From Yponomeuta sedellus (taxonomy: Eukaryota; Arthropoda; Insecta; Lepidoptera; Yponomeutidae): a DNA stretch of 64,000 bases. Positions 21,309 to 33,222 of the stretch are shown piece by piece. Position 1 is the stretch's first letter. The number at the start of each line of letters is the position of its first letter. Location: contig OW203734.1 in assembly GCA_934045075.1 (NCBI GenBank), positions 9,063,516 through 9,127,515 on the forward strand. The letters run 5' to 3'. The position numbers and the translations under genes are program-made. The notes under the pieces are model-generated. The model was not told where the DNA came from, searched no databases, and saw only the letters and a list, made by a program, of their open reading frames with translations.

Positions 21309-23701
21309 TAGCACAAACAGACTGGAGATGTTCATGCTCATTTTGGACTTCTTTAGTGTGTTTAAAAGATTGAAGATAAGAATATTTTCTTCTCTACACC
21401 AGGCAAAAAGAAAGTTAAAATATTTAATGAGATGTGTGATGTGACTATCCATGCATAAAAAAAAATATTCTATCACACATGACTAGGAAAATTGTACTAT
21501 CACACCTATCATGACTAGAGGTCCACCGAAACTTGCGTACAAAGTTTTTTTAACAGCATACATAATATGCTAGCCTGGCTGATAAGTAAAATAAATCATT
21601 TATTTCCAAACAGTTAACGTAGCATATAAATAGACTCCACTGCCTACTGTATAAATTATGAGTATTACAAAAATTGTTTTACGTTTCCCGGCAGTCACAT
21701 TCTTCTTTAATTTCAAGCAGGCAAATCTCCTTCCGACAGTAATGCTTTCGATTCCCCGCACGTGCAAGCGTTATTAAATTTTCAGACGCAGTATGGCCGG
21801 TGCTTGCAATCGGCGCGATTGCAAACATCCAGCCAAGGGCAACTTTTTTTTATTAAATTAAGCCTATATACGTCCCAATACAGGCCACAAGCATTCTCTC
21901 AGAGATAGAGAGTGTGGGGATTGGCAATTTTAAGCGCCTAAGTATGTAAATACCTCGGACGTCTGACATTGCGGTTTGCTCACGATGATTTGCGGTATTG
22001 CTACTGCAACTTCACAAGTATCTTCGTCTTCTTCAGGCTATTTTAGTCCACTGCTGGACATAGCCCTCCCCTAATGAGCGCCATAGCGCAAGGTTGTGCC
22101 AACATTGGTGGGGTAGTGCCCATAATCCCCACGCTGGGCATGCGGGTTGGGGATCGCAGTTTGATGGAATTGTACTGCAGGGGGCGCAGCTGCCCACCCC
22201 CCGGTTTGTGTCCCTTAGTCGCATTTTACGACACCCGCGGAAAGAATTTGGGTATAATACTTCACAAGTATACGTAATTTTAAAAAATCTATTTAAAGGC
22301 TAAAAATTCCACCCGTGCCGGGACTCAAACCCGTGACGTCTGGCTAAGTATAGGTAACGTAAAAAAACAAAGTCATTGCTTTGAACGCACGACATCTCGA
22401 ATATGAAGCACCTTACCGCAGTAAACTATACAACGTGTTATTGAAATTAGACAAAACCTGAAACCCTTTCTTTAGTATCGATAAGTAATTAAACCGTATG
22501 AATTCTACGATCGAATTTATTCTTTACCATAGCATAGGGTATCCCAGTTTAGAACAAGGATAAGTGTGGAACGTATTACTTATTGCTTTAATTCTACGGG
22601 AGAAGGCGGACGATGTTAGGACAAAATGGGTGATGGATAAAAAGGTAATGACAAAAGTGAAAACAAAATCCTTGCAGGATTACTGTTTTGTCCAACCGTC
22701 GGTAGAAACCTTTACCTCAGCAGCTATCAACTAATCATTTAAGTAATTAAGTCGACGTGCGTCGCATATTGGCAATTTCAAGTTCTGAGTTATTTAAACA
22801 CCTCAGGCACTCTTCTCACGTATTTTTTCTTAACCGTTAGTGAGTTTGTTGTTTGTTTTAAAGATTTTATTAATAACACACAGTCAATAATAAAATTTCA
22901 TAAGGTATGTATCACTTAAGCCTTATGAGGTTTTTGCTTGTAGTCTGTGCCGCTTTTATAAAAAAGAATTATATTTTTTTTACATACACTTATCTACATA
23001 ATATTACATGATTGAGCAATATCACAAATATCATTATTGCTATTACACTATATCATTATTGCTGCTGCTATTAGTGGTATAGCTATTACAAAATCATAAA
23101 TATACGTAACTTAGAAACCAGTCATCAATAAATAATGGCTATGGGGTGTCGGCCTAGAGAATAGCACCAACCCATATTCTTCCCGCGGGTGTCGTAAAAG
23201 GCGACTAAGGGATACAAACCGGAGGGTGGGCAGCAGCGCTCCCTGCAGTACAATTCCACCAAACTGCGATCCCCAACCCGCATGCCCAGCGTGGGGATTA
23301 TGGGCATTACCCCCCAATGATGGCACAACCTTGCGCTCATTAGGGGAGGGCTATGTCCAGCAGTGGACTAATGAAGCCTGAAGAGAATAAATAATGAATA
23401 ATAATAGCTTCCACACTATGGGGTACTTGACTTGGCCCGAAACTGGGATACCCTGAGCTATGGTAAATATAATATACTGTTAACAGTATATGAACGGCTT
23501 GTTAGTGTGAAAATTTAATCCATGATGTCTGGCATGATAATAAGACTGTTACCGCAAGAGCAACGAAGCAGTCGATTGTTACCGAGATTTGAACCCACGG
23601 CTTCTTCAATGCAAGGCAAGGCAAACTTTGACCGCGCTCATGGTTTGATAACATGAAACCCACGTTCGCACTTTGTTAATTTATCCAGTCAGAAACGATA
23701 A

Positions 23702-24255
23702 CCGGCCAAGTATGAGACGCACTTGCGCTTTGAGGGTTCCGTACAACTTTGTAGGTAGGTCCTTACTTATTATAAATAGATTGGGAATCGAGTCTCGTAG
23801 TTTTTTCTCAGCTTTTCCTGAATTACAAAGACTTTTTTTAAGATTTATTTATAAAAGTGTAGTTTTTCAGATTTTTCCTTTATTTGAGGAATAAGACAAT
23901 ATTACTTGCCAAATTTTATAGTTCTACGTCAGCAGGAAGAACTATTGAAAAATTAATTTTGATTCCTTAATGTGTCGAAATATATATATTTTTTTTAAAT
24001 AAACAACCGTAACGTTTTTGCGTAAACTTACAAGTTTACGCATAATTGTATTTTACAAAAGTGGATTTTTTCACAAGTTCAAGAAACTGTACACTTAAGA
24101 ATACGGTTTTATTTTCAACTCGTGTTTTATCTCAAAAAATATTTTTATCTCAGTGTTTCTGAGATAAAAATAATTTTGACAGACAGACGAACGGACGGAC
24201 GAATCGTAAAGAACGTAAGGGTTCCGTTTTTCCTTTTGAGGAATGGAACCCTAAA
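23702..24255 (+). mobile_element. (GTCY)n-bearing repeat, complete in unit II
   Basis: Diverged family member ending GAATGGAACCCTAAAAC. It extends past the duplicated region and shows what unit I lost at its junction. Confidence 0.7.
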
Positions 24256-24261
24256 ACGGGA

Positions 24262-24520
24262 AAACTTTATAATAAATAAATATTCATGGGCATATTACAC
24301 TGATCTCGCTAGCCCTATACTAAGTACAACTAAATGACTTGTGTTATAGGTGCTAAGTCGACAATAGATTTAATACAATAAATACTTAGATAACATCCAA
24401 GACCCGAGACAAACGTTCAAAAGAAAGACAAACCCAAAAGAAAAGTTCGATTGCTAGTTTGACCCGGCCGGGGATCGAACCCGAGGCATTCGGTTTTACA
24501 TCTAGTAGTTTTACATCGTT
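24262..24520 (-). mobile_element. tRNA-like SINE (GGCGCAGCGGTTTGG family), partial
   Basis: Antisense copy: the tail side AATAAATATTCATGGGCATA, the body CAACTAAATGACTTGTG, and a B-box complement GGGGATCGAACCC. The A-box end is lost. Fuller copies lie at 30505-30756 and 43095-43337. Confidence 0.75.
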
Positions 24521-25349
24521 TTACATCTAATGTATGAAGATTTGCAAAAGTTGTCATGGTGCTAGTGAAAGTGTTGAAATGAAATAAAATTGGTGGCAAT
24601 CCACGCATTCATACTATTGTAGACAGTAAAAGTGAGAATTCAAAGTCAATTATTATAATTAAGAATTGGTTTAGCCACACTAAACAATTTTTTATGGTAA
24701 TATTTGGCTTTATGGTATTTTATGGGTAGTGCAATCTCACTGTATTAGTTTGCATTTTGCTACTCATTGTATTAAAAAAATTAAGTAAATGCTATAGTAC
24801 GCATCGTGCTATTAAATTCTCAAGTGTACCTACTCATATGTTATTGAATTTGCAACCTGCCATGTGAAAGCCGGCAGGCAGGATAGGGCTTAATGCTGTT
24901 AGTTAATATACTACGCCTTAAGAGCAGCTCTAGGCAATTGGTTAAGGACAAGATTTGGGTCAATCTAAAGGTTTAGGCTTAGGTACTTTTAGGCTTAAAT
25001 AATTTTCCACCGTTGGTTTATTAGAACTATATAAAAAAAATTAAAATCAAATTGTCACTCATAACAAATCCTTCTAAACATGAAAATCAAATTGCCACTC
25101 ATTACAACAACGTCCTGGCTACGTTCCCTGACAAGGTAGTGCATACATCAACCAATGTTGCCATTTTCAAGTGGCAAACAACGAATGCGGTAAATACTAT
25201 AAAAATATGTACTAATATTAGAATACTACTAATAACTTCAAATTTAAAATAAATAAAATTAATTGAATTATAATTCACGGTCCTAAACTAGCCCTGAGAT
25301 TTTTTAACCAGACAAAGACATCATAAATATTATGTATATAAATATTATT
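24521..25349. other. Unassigned AT-rich sequence
   Basis: No gene or named repeat was recognised. Small open frames show no domain. Confidence 0.45.
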
Positions 25350-25421
25350 TTCATATTTATGTACCGTTTATGTATGTGTATCAATTTCATATTTATGTAT
25401 CGTTTATGTATGTGTATCAAC
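25350..25421. repeat. 36-bp tandem duplication
   Basis: TTCATATTTATGTA followed by CGTTTATGTATGTGTATCAA is repeated twice with one C/T change. Confidence 0.9.
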
Positions 25422-25569
25422 TATAAAATAATATGTTATCAAATATTGTTTAGTTACGCCGACTACCCGTATTTCTGTTTCCGTTTCTTCTTTTCCGTCC
25501 ATGGTTGTCTGGAAGAAATAACTTTTAGTAATAAGGCCGCCACTTGTACTGTACTGTTATTTTATAAGT

Positions 25570-25622
25570 CTCTTATGTAATCCTTGGTGTACATGCAATA
25601 AACAATATTCTATCTATCTATA
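25570..25622 (+). mobile_element. TATC-tailed retroposon 3' end
   Basis: TGCAATAAACAATATTC followed by TATC units matches the 3' ends seen at 2822 and, antisense, at 46783 and 60664. Confidence 0.45.
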
Positions 25623-25784
25623 AATATGAAAATACACCCAGACTGAGGCCTTTTTGGTAGCGTAGCGTTGGTAATAAGCGGTTAACCGCTAGACCAACCA
25701 AGAGTCAAATAATAAATCAATATCGATGAACCAAACGATAAGGTTTAATGTGCAGGTATGCCACACAACACATATTTTTTTTCT

Positions 25785-25990
25785 ATTTTTGGTCCCCTGG
25801 AACTCTTGTGGTAACTTTTTTCATCCATCTATCCGTCCATCCGTCCATCCATCCGACCATTTTTTCTCAGGAATGGATAGTGGAATGAAGTTGAACTTAA
25901 TATAAAAAACTAAGGCTCCAAAACGTTTTATCTAAATTTAAGCTCCTTCGCAACGCAATCAAAAATAAGACTATTTAAGTCATATTTATA
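25785..25990 (-). mobile_element. (GTCY)n-bearing repeat, antisense fragment
   Basis: A CATCCATCCGTCC microsatellite is followed by TTTTTTCTCAGGAATGG and GCAACGCAATCAAAA, the reverse complement of blocks in 15180-15340. Ends are lost. Confidence 0.5.
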
Positions 25991-26603
25991 AATAAACGGG
26001 CTCTATACGTTGTCTGAATGTGTGAGTCAACTAGACATGTCAACATCAAATGTATTATTTGGCATTTTTGTTGTTGCCTTGCTGTTTTCTGTCGCTAATA
26101 AATGAAATAAATAAAGGGAAGTGCTCTATAAGTTTTAGGGGGGAATAGTTCTTTTTCACTTTAATTTTAACTAGCCTGTTTAATGTTTTACCAGTAAAAT
26201 TTAAAAAGAATATTACTAGAATAGAAGAATAATGAGAACAGTACCAAGTGTAATATTGGTGCTGGCTGGTTCAAACCTATCTCAAGTTTTCAAATCCTAA
26301 TTGAGGTCAGAACTATGTAATGGTTTGAAGCCGAAGGACTTGCGCTTGAGCCTGTGCCCTCGCCTGAGTGGAGGATTAATAGAACGTCACGCCGGCTGCC
26401 GAGAGCTATGGCGATTGTTGAGGTTTGGCCCAAGTCACGGGATTTTAAGTGTTACAGAGAGGCTTAACTTTGGACGTTCGTACTACACATATGGCGTAAC
26501 ATTTGATTTGTTAAGTAAAGGTCTATGTTAGAAGGGGCCGGGGTGGGGCCGGCAACAAAATACTAATCTAAAACTTACAAAGTTAGAGACCACTATATAA
26601 GTG
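25991..26603. other. Unassigned sequence
   Basis: No domain in the 76-codon frame at 26301-26531 and no repeat recognised. Confidence 0.4.
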
Positions 26604-26820
26604 CACGTTAAGCTGTTGATGCTGGCTGTCATGTAATGGCAGTCGTTAAGCCATGTCAGAGGCCTATGGGCGGTTTGATAACTTTTGACAGTAAGTCCCG
26701 CCACTGTCTTACAATCCTCCACCAACCCGGACTTGGCCCCCGTGGTGAAGTGTGGGCTAGTCTTCGTGCGATGCAGGAAGAGACCTGTGCCACAGCAGTG
26801 GGGGCATACAAGGGTTCAAG
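26604..26820 (+). mobile_element. 5S-rRNA-like SINE, 5' truncated
   Basis: Body from GTTGATGCTGGCTGTCATG through CCAACCCGGACTTGG to GGGGGCATACAAGGGTTC. The 5S-like head is absent. Confidence 0.85.
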
Positions 26821-26874
26821 GAATTTACGCCTTTTAAGAAATCGCATTTAAGAAAGTAGTATTTCTCAATGATT

Positions 26875-27850
26875 CGCGATACTCATACATAGTTATGAAT
26901 CTACCCGAGACCACGACAACTGTAACGCTGCCGAAACGTCGGAAAAAAGGGTAATTACGTTTTACCTAATAAATAATCGAGTTTTGACCCGTTTAATATT
27001 TAACTACGCATTAACATATTGAACGCCATGGTGGGCACTGATGACCTCCACTATACTTTCCTTATTTCCAAAAAACCCCGATTAAAATAATTATTTTTAT
27101 TAATATCAAAAGAAAATAGTTGCTGTCGCTCACCGGCGACCACCACGGCGCGATAGAAATCTGCACGGTGCCCACCACACAATAAATTGTGTAAATTGCT
27201 AAAAAAATAGTATAGCTTCTTATGGCAGAAAGTTGGCTAAAAACAAGACTATTTTTAGTCTATATTGAAATAACTTTTTGTCCACAACGCCCGGAGAAGC
27301 CTTTTTTTTCCATATTTGCTTCATCATTGACATATTTTTTGAATCAATTTGTTGTTAAGACTGATTTCGTTCGTGCCAAATATTCACGAGAAAATTTAAG
27401 TTGTTAGTAATTTTTTGAGTTATTTTAATTTATTTTTCGACTGTTTGTTATTTTTTTTCGATTTTTTTGGTTTACGTTTTATTAAGTCCGAAAATAAGTC
27501 ATTGCCTAGCGTACAGTAAAACCTTTTTAAATATTTTGTAAAAAACACTAATTTTACAAACCTTCTTTTATTATAAACCGCATCTTGTATAGCTACTTAG
27601 ACAAAAAATCTTTTATACTTAGTGACGAAACGAGCTAGTATGCTTAAACTGTTCGCTAGGGCCACGCCGGGCGCACTACATATAGTTTTGTACCGGCACG
27701 GTGTCCTCCAACGAAAAAATGGAGTTCGAATATGAGCATGTCGCGCGGTCACCGGTGAGCCCCACGGCCTGAACGGGTAGTGTTGCTGTCACTCACCGGT
27801 GAGCCCCACGGCCCAAACGGAACAACCACTATATTTGACTCGGCTGTCAA
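26875..27850. other. GC-rich fold-back fragments
   Basis: GCCGAAACGTCGG at about 26930 belongs to a dispersed element also seen near 61210. TGGTGGGCAC (27029-27038) and GTGCCCACCA (27169-27178) are inverted around a CACCGGCGACCACCACGG block. A related CACCGGTGAGCCCCACGG occurs twice at about 27750-27815. These look like relics of one or two non-autonomous DNA transposons; no transposase was recognised. Confidence 0.4.
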
Positions 27851-27942
27851 CGTGTTAAGAAAGCTTGTAAAATGCTTGACCGCGGAGCCAGCGTAAGCAA
27901 AGTGCAACCTCTGGGCCTGGGCGCTTTCTCTGCCAACCCATG

Positions 27943-28349
27943 CTGTACGTAATACAGAGAGTATTGTAAAGAGGATCGAAATTGTACTGATGCCCGTGAG
28001 TCGCCAATAACCTCAGTTGGAAGAGCGCTGACACGGATAGCCAGAGGTCGCGGGTAGCCTCTAAATAGGTTTTTAAAACCTATGCTACTAGGATATAGGA
28101 TAAGGATATCCTAGTAGCATATGTTTTTGCATATGTCGCGGGTAGCCTCTAAATAGGTTTTTAAAACATATGCTACTAGGATATGCTTATCCTATATCCT
28201 AGTAGCATAGGTTTTAAAAACCTATTTAGAGGCTACACGCGACCTCTGGCTATCCGTGTCAGCGCTCTTCCAACTGAGCTAATGGGCGGCTCACCGGCAT
28301 CAGTGAAATTTCGAACCTCTGTACAATTCTCTCTGTATTACGTACAGGC
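27943..28349. mobile_element. 407-bp nested palindrome of the hairpin SINE family
   Basis: CTGTACGTAATACAGAGAG at the left and its complement at the right bound arms of about 180 bp containing the upstream domain and A-box half of the family. Inside sit hairpins of GCTACTAGGATAT type and a third partial copy in the loop. All three partial copies share a deletion that removes the B-box (GCGGGTAGCCTC instead of GCGGGTTCGAATCCC...), so the deletion predates the palindrome. Confidence 0.85.
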
Positions 28350-28651
28350 AGCGACATCTGGCTGAAGTAATTTGCATTACTTGCAGCCCCGAGTACTTAC
28401 TTTGCAGTTAGGTTTTACAAAAATGCAATGCTAACCAAATTAACATCCTTCTTAAAGTAACAAATATCCATAGAGTTAATTTTTTTTGTAAAAGTTTATT
28501 CTTAAAAAAAAGTAGATTAAGTTAAGATAAAAAAGTATTCATTAAAATAATTATGATTGGTCGTCCACCCGTATGCATTTGCATTCAAACTAGAAAGGCG
28601 GTATGCACGCATGATAATTCAGTCTATTTTCTCTCACTAACAGTAGCCTTA

Positions 28652-28920
28652 TGCCTTGCAGGAGTGGCATTTTTTCGAGCGCTTCCGTGTTTCGCGAGGC
28701 ACGTTAAGCCGTTGGTGCCGGTTGTCATATAATGGCAGTCGTTAAGCCATGTCAGAGGCCTTATGGGCGGCTTGATAACTTCTGACAATAAGGCCCGCCA
28801 CTGTCTTACAATCCTCCACCAGCCCGGACTTGGCGCCCGTGGTGGAGTATGGCCTAAACTTCCTGCGATGCAGGAAGAGACCCGTGCCCCAGCAGTGGGG
28901 ACGTACAAATGTTGATAACG
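28652..28920 (+). mobile_element. 5S-rRNA-like SINE, 5' truncated
   Basis: Runs from GAGTGGCATTTTTTCGAGCG to GTGGGGACGTACAAATG and GTTGATAACGATG. Only the head is missing. Confidence 0.88.
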
Positions 28921-29289
28921 ATGCCTTGCAGTGTTACGTGTGCACCTGAAGGCTGTGTTTTGTCAATAGTTTAAAAACAGTACAGCCTTATCTACTGTTG
29001 TGGTTAGACCACAGCCGACAATCAGGGTCGAGTGCACGGGGACGCAAGGTCAGCGTCACGGCCCGCCCCCGACACGCCTCGTAAAGATATGCAGGCTATT
29101 TATATCAGCCATCATCTACATCTTACAGAGATTTGAAAAACAAATGAGTTTTGTTATATTAATTTTTATTTTATCTAACCATTATTATTCTTAATAAATT
29201 CTTTATTGCATAAACATATCGTATTGGTACACAGGCGTACTTAATGCTATTCGGTGTGATAAAGGTACAGGGTATTTTTTTCTCGTGTA
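28921..29289. other. Unassigned sequence
   Basis: Nothing recognised apart from a GC-rich patch around 29030-29080. Confidence 0.4.
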
Positions 29290-29456
29290 GCGTGTTCGAT
29301 TCCCGATTCAACCGCGTAATTATTTAAAAATCTATGAAAGCAGTTTAGATTGTTTTTGAAATTAAAATAATGTCTTTTTTCAGTAAAATGTTCCATCTAT
29401 AATATTTAAGGTAATTTCCCTCCATGTGGCATAGCCGTGGGAAGCCCTGTATAATA
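29290..29456 (+). repeat. Dispersed repeat ending GCCCTGTATAAT, copy 1
   Basis: Shares GTTCGATTCCC, TTAAAAATCTATGAAAGCA, ATAATATTTAAGGTA and the end CCCTGTATAAT with 33044-33222. The end resembles a Tc1/mariner-type terminus, and no second end was found. Confidence 0.6.
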
Positions 29457-29738
29457 TACCTATCAAACGCGAAAAGAGTGTTTATCTTAAAGAAGTGTTA
29501 TTTGTCGTACGTAAACTTAGATTGGTGCCGTCTGCTTAGGATTTAAATTCAATTAATGCATTTAGGGGTAAGCTTTTCAGCAAGTTTTTGTTTATTTGAA
29601 GTCTGTTTTAATTGAAATAAAAAACCTTAGCGTTTGAAATCACCAATCTGCAGTAGGCACGTGTAGTGGAATACGAACCCGCGCCATCTAGCTTAATTTG
29701 GAAATAGTACAATAAAAAATATTGTAGCTTATTCTAAT

Positions 29739-30112
29739 CGTTATCATCGTTATCAACTCTTGTATGTCCCCACTGCTGGGGCACGGGTCTCTTCCTGCAT
29801 CGCAGGAAGGTTAGGCCATACTCCACCACGGGGGCCAAGTCCGGGTTGGTGGAGGATTGTAAGACAGTGGCGGGCCTTACTGTCAGAAGTTATCAAGCCG
29901 CCCATAAGGCCTCTGACATGGCTTAATGACTGCCATTATATGACAGCCGGCACCAACGGCTTAACATGCCTTGCGAAGCACGGAAGCGCTCGGAAAAATG
30001 CCACTAGCGGTAGCACGGGACGCCCACCCATCCTGTACCTGACCGCGCCTGTTGTTGCTTAACCAAGTGATTGATTCCAATCACTCGGTTCACCTAGGCT
30101 TTGAGCGCTTCT
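29739..30112 (-). mobile_element. 5S-rRNA-like SINE, full copy
   Basis: The best full-length copy. Sense reading on the minus strand: GAAGCGCTCAAAGCC start, AATCACTTGGTTAAGCAACA, GGTCAGGTACAGGATGGGTG, the conserved body, then TACAAGAGTTGATAACGATG tail. The AATCACxxGGTTAAGCAAC and GGATGGGTG blocks line up in order and spacing with the 5S rRNA internal promoter. Confidence 0.9.
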
Positions 30113-30504
30113 AATGTGGCTTTATTATTTCCCCCTCAAATTTCGAGCTTCGTTGCGCATTAAAGTTGGTCGCTTACAGCTGTGAAAACGACACTTATCT
30201 TGTCATCGTATCAGCAATGGCAACGCTCATTAATTCCTTCGGCTTCAGTTAATAAAGCTTCAATTCCCGGCTCATGCTCGCGTTGTACGACGCTGCATAC
30301 ATGACACATTGTTCATTGCAACAGGTAGCCATGAGCTGATGGGACAATATCTATGGTCTTGTGATATCATCGGAAATAGTGCTGGTAAAGTCAGATATCA
30401 CATTGATTTCTGCGTGACGTGCTCCCTTATTACGTTACAGGAAACTTTGCACTAGCAATTTCCGCAGTTGACTGTAGAGCACCGAGAGGGAAGAGAATGT
30501 ATAC
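30113..30504. other. Unassigned sequence
   Basis: No gene or repeat was recognised. Confidence 0.4.
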
Positions 30505-30756
30505 AAAACATATTTAATAATAAATATTCATGAACATATTACACAGATCTCGTTAGCCCTGTACTAAGTACAACTAAATGACTTGTGTTATATGTGCTAA
30601 CTCGACGATAGATTTAATACAATAAATACATAGATTACATCCAAGACCCGAGACAAACTAGAAAAGTTCGTTTCCTAGTTTGACCCCGCCGGGGATCGAA
30701 CCCGAGACCTTCGGTTTTACAGCCAGCGTGCCAAACCGCTGCGCCACCGAGGCCGT
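30505..30756 (-). mobile_element. tRNA-like SINE (GGCGCAGCGGTTTGG family)
   Basis: Minus-strand head CGGCCTCGGTGGCGCAGCGG with B-box GGGTTCGATCCCCGG, then a body with CAAGTCATTTAGTTGTAC and the end TTCATGAATATTTATTATT. About 250 bp. Closely matched by 43095-43337. Confidence 0.85.
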
Positions 30757-31222
30757 TAATTGTAAGATTGTATATCAAGATGACTAGGCTGTATATCGTC
30801 GAAATATTGAATGTTTCAAACCCTGCATCACTTACAAAGTTTGAGCTAAAAGAAAAAGTTAAAGAGTGCCTATTAAACCTTGACTACGATGAAACTGAGA
30901 TGCTGTTGATGAGAACTCATGCTCACGCATATACACACTAACACATACACAATCATTCACCTACGTAAACAATCACATCCACTTTTTCCCGTTTATTTTT
31001 TATGTACCTAATATTAAGATAAGTCACTGCATTTCTTATGTTTTAGTGATAAAAGGCCGTCCACTGTTGTACAAAGGATCTTTGTACAAAGCTTGGGAGT
31101 CAGAAGACTCACTAACATAGTTCCTTGTCAGCCATCTGTTCACTCCTACTTTGTCTATATTTAAGTTGTCTATATGTCCATGAATATTTATTTATTATTT
31201 TTATTATTTTTATTATTATTAT
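30757..31222. other. Unassigned, ending in TAA-type AT repeats
   Basis: Unrecognised until 31186, where TTATTATTTTTATTATT begins. This AT repeat lies at the 3' side of the Dong-like element and mirrors the large ATT array on its other side. Confidence 0.5.
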
Positions 31223-31800
31223 GTGGGGAAAAAAAAAAGGTAAATGTCTCGTCTGACCAGAGTGGCCAGACGGACGCCCTCCGGCTGAGAAGTCCAAGCG
31301 GCCGGAGGTCAGGGCGACAGCGAGAGAAAACGCCGGACTATCCGGGCTGTATCAAGCAGCACCGCCTTCTGCATGATAGCCGGAAGCATGCCCACACGGA
31401 GTTCCAACCGCCTCAGATGGTTAACGAGACTGGTTAGAACTAACCCATTCGCGGACAGGACTATAGGAACGATTTCGGCCGACACGACCCCCCACATGTC
31501 GGCAACCTCGTGCGCCAAGTCCAGATACTTGGTTTTCTTATCTGTTTCGGCCTTCACGAGGTTCTCATCATGCGGGACAGTAATGTCGACCAAAAACGCC
31601 CTATTCTGCGCCCGGTCCACCACCACAATATCAGGCTTATTCGCGAGTATAGTCCTGTCTGTGATAATGGGCCGGTCCCAATAGAGCTTGGCGCGGTCGT
31701 TTTCGAGCACGGCTTCCGGTGTGTACTTATAATACGGTAGTCCCTGTGCGACGAGACCATATTTCAGAGCGAGCGCCTGATGAAGAATCCTGGCTACAAG
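31223..31800 (-). mobile_element. Dong/R4-like non-LTR retrotransposon, 3' fragment
   Basis: A 5'-truncated fragment with the C-terminal endonuclease region and about 85 bp of 3' sequence ending near CCCCAC plus TAA repeats. On its coding strand both flanks are AAT/TAA-type repeats. Dong of Bombyx mori, an R4-clade element with a restriction-like endonuclease, is known to sit in TAA repeats, so sequence and location agree. R2-like relatives are the alternative. Confidence 0.65.
31309..31800 (-). pseudogene. Restriction-like endonuclease domain fragment
   Basis: The frame is open for 163 codons from the microsatellite boundary; no ATG start is expected because the gene is 5' truncated. It shows ILHQALALKYGL, then a PD-(D/E)xK-like core: NKPDIVVVDRAQNRAFLVDI (PD and the following D) and a KTKYLDLAHEV block supplying lysines. 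This is the arrangement in C-terminal endonucleases of R2/R4-type retrotransposons, which nick the target. The upstream zinc finger and reverse transcriptase are absent. The reading ends at a normal-looking stop after RRFLSLSP. Confidence 0.7.
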
Positions 31801-32075
<275 letters not shown>

Positions 32076-32205
32076 AATAGGCTAAATGAATTTGGATTAA
32101 ATTTTACACAAGATAGAGAGGTCCTATATTGAAACACACAAACAATTGACAACATTTTATGTACATGTCATGTATTGTGTCGAAGTTACAGCTAGCATTA
32201 ATTTA

Positions 32206-32457
32206 AAAACCTATTTAGAGGCTAAAAATTCCACCCATGCCGGGATTCGAACCCGTGACGTCTGGCTATCCGTGCCAGCGCTCTTTGCAACTGAGCTAAT
32301 GGGCGACTCAGCTCAGTTGGAAAGAGCGCTGGCACGGATAGCCAGAGGTTACGGGTTCGAATCCCGGCATGGGTGGAATTTTTAGCCTCTAAATAGGTTT
32401 TTAAATAGTCCCTAGCACGGGTTAGTGCATTAAAAAAAAAAAATATATAAAAAAATA
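32206..32457 (+). mobile_element. Hairpin tRNA-like SINE with target-site duplication
   Basis: TAGCATTAATTTA (32193-32205) and TAGCATTGATTTA (32458-32470) flank it. The plus strand opens AAAAACCTATTTAGAGGC with the antisense head (to about 32300), turns at GGGCGACTCAGCTCAG, and repeats the head in sense, ending in GTTAGTGCATTAAAAAAA. Arms are about 95 bp with almost no loop. The family's upstream domain is missing. Confidence 0.9.
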
Positions 32458-32730
32458 TAGCATTGATTTAACCATCTTTGAAGTTATTATTGTTCTTTTT
32501 ATTCTATATAAAAATATCAATGCTAAGTTCACAATTTTGTTTTCTCATTTACAAATGACAGAAGCCCGTAAATATTATGTCTCAAGACTTCAATTTGGAG
32601 AACTAAAGTAAGTACGTCATTATTTCATCTCAGGGAACGCTACACTCTTATTACGCGTAATACTTACTCGGCAATTATTTTCTTGTCTGTAATATAAATT
32701 AAAAGGTTTGTCTGTCTGTATTGGTTAGTT

Positions 32731-32935
32731 AATCAAATTAAAAACCTACATGAAACTGCCGTAGTCAATGAAGTGGGTATTTTTTTGTAAATTAATTAAT
32801 TAAATGCTCAAAATGTGATCCCTCTTGTCTTACGCAAATCGCCAATCTTTTAATGAGTCCGCTGCCTGTTGATTTTCATTTTTAATTTTCAACTTAATTG
32901 ACTACGGCAGTTTCATGTATGTTTTTAATTTGATT
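32731..32935. mobile_element. 205-bp MITE with 44-bp inverted repeats
   Basis: AATCAAATTAAAAACCTACA and the rest of a 44-nt arm, including TGAAACTGCCGTAGTCAAT, recur in reverse complement at 32892-32935 with about two mismatches. The interior (AAATGCTCAAAATGTGATCC) codes for nothing. The target duplication is unclear. Confidence 0.8.
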
Positions 32936-33043
32936 AAAATGATTAATTTCACGCTGTTCATTTCTTTTAAAATACTATGTTACTTAAGAAGAGTTATTAG
33001 TTTTTGGCCATTCTTTCGATTGGCATCATAAAAGTAGGGGTGT

Positions 33044-33222
33044 TTTTTTTTTTATTTAACTCGGTTCGATTCCCAGACAAGGCAAGTAATTTTTTGAAAA
33101 TCTTTGAATGCAGAATTACTAACTTTTAAAAATAACATAAAGTCTTCTTTCAGCGAAATACCCTATCTACGATATTTAAGGTACTTTCCCTTCATGGCCC
33201 ATAACTTTGGGACGCCCTGTAT
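33044..33222 (+). repeat. Dispersed repeat ending GCCCTGTATAAT, copy 2
   Basis: Second copy of the 29290-29456 repeat, sharing its B-box-like GTTCGATTCCC and terminal GGGACGCCCTGTATAAT. Confidence 0.6.

Larger units (their letters stand above)
18341..24232 (+). repeat. 5.6-kb tandem duplication, unit II
   Basis: Direct repeat of 12768-18340. The offset is 5575 bp before the hairpin SINE and 5892-5896 bp after it, so nearly all the length difference lies in that SINE. It also has a 13-bp insertion (GGATCCGGATTTT type) near 19175. The nested repeats of unit I are all present. Confidence 0.95.
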
